The notes under the pieces: model-generated | What the model was told of the DNA's origin: nothing | The model's database searches: none | What the model saw: only the letters and a program-made list of their open reading frames with translations | NCBI GenBank assembly: GCA_033763135.1 | Contig: JANRKY010000296.1 | Location: 1 to 5,718, forward strand | Direction of reading: 5' to 3' | DNA length: 5,718 bases | From: DALYLB01 sp033763135 | Lineage (GTDB): Bacteria; Acidobacteriota; Blastocatellia; RBC074 | Program-made: the position numbers and the translations under genes | Shown here: piece by piece, positions 5,622 to 5,718 of the stretch | Layout of the letters: every line of letters starts with the position of its first letter | Numbering within the stretch: position 1 is the first letter of the stretch

Positions 5622-5654
5622 AAACCGGACATGCAGATTTCCAGCATCCGGCTT
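5622..5654 (-). ncRNA. Group II intron domain V (catalytic hairpin)
   Basis: The lower helix is nine pairs: AAGCCGGAT (5654-5646) with GTCCGGTTT (5630-5622). It includes the AGC catalytic triad at 5653-5651 with its typical G-U wobble. A two-base AU bulge (5632-5631) follows on the 3' strand, then a short upper stem (5645-5641 with 5637-5633) capped by a GAAA-like loop. The upper stem has one U-U mismatch (5643/5635) where related introns usually pair. The hairpin is 33 nt against the usual 34. Confidence 0.8.
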
Positions 5655-5660
5655 CCCTGG

Positions 5661-5717
<57 letters not shown>

Positions 5718-5718
5718 G

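Overview
The window looks like a chromosomal segment of a GC-rich soil-type bacterium. My best guess is Acidobacteriota (Bryobacterales/Solibacter-like or Blastocatellia). The reasons are an exported giant TPR-CHAT protein with a PPC-like N-terminus, GC-rich palindromic intergenic repeats of the 'tgcggcggct...' and 'gccgagcgcctgctcggc' type, and an exported beta-rich hypothetical protein with a Cys-containing tail. This assignment rests on family resemblance recalled from memory, not on a search.

Every gene I can support is on the minus strand, so the window reads right to left. At the right edge (5586-5718) is the 3' end of a group II intron. Domain V, a three-base linker and domain VI with a bulged branch-point A can be drawn base by base, and the intron ends at 5586. 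Its downstream exon carries a 28-bp sequence (5505-5532) that recurs at 1014-1041, then AT-rich 14-bp tandem repeats, then a promoter-like sequence placed so that the mRNA would begin at or next to the ATG of the main gene. That gene (1618-5364) encodes a 1248-residue exported protein: signal peptide, PPC-like beta domain, about 13 TPR units of exactly 40 residues, a helical linker, and a C-terminal CHAT caspase-like peptidase domain with an apparent His1108/Cys1157 dyad.

Below it lies a 618-bp gene-free stretch (1000-1617). It holds a nested stem-loop (1372-1434), a large REPIN-like nested inverted repeat (1065-1288) and the second copy of the 28-bp repeat, which abuts the ribosome binding site of the next gene. 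That gene (97-999) encodes a 300-residue exported or membrane-anchored protein of unknown function and is visibly less GC-rich than the CHAT gene. Its stop codon lies inside a hairpin that is followed by a T-tract only on the plus strand. A further minus-strand gene appears to begin at position 68 and run off the left edge.

Functional picture (inference): the CHAT protein is a candidate extracytoplasmic peptidase with a long TPR superhelix for partner recognition. The 300-residue protein and the gene at the left edge are same-strand neighbours, but nothing in the sequence proves they act together. The window also looks like a site of repeated insertion: the locus is bracketed by a direct repeat, a group II intron lies on one side, and a palindromic repeat element on the other.
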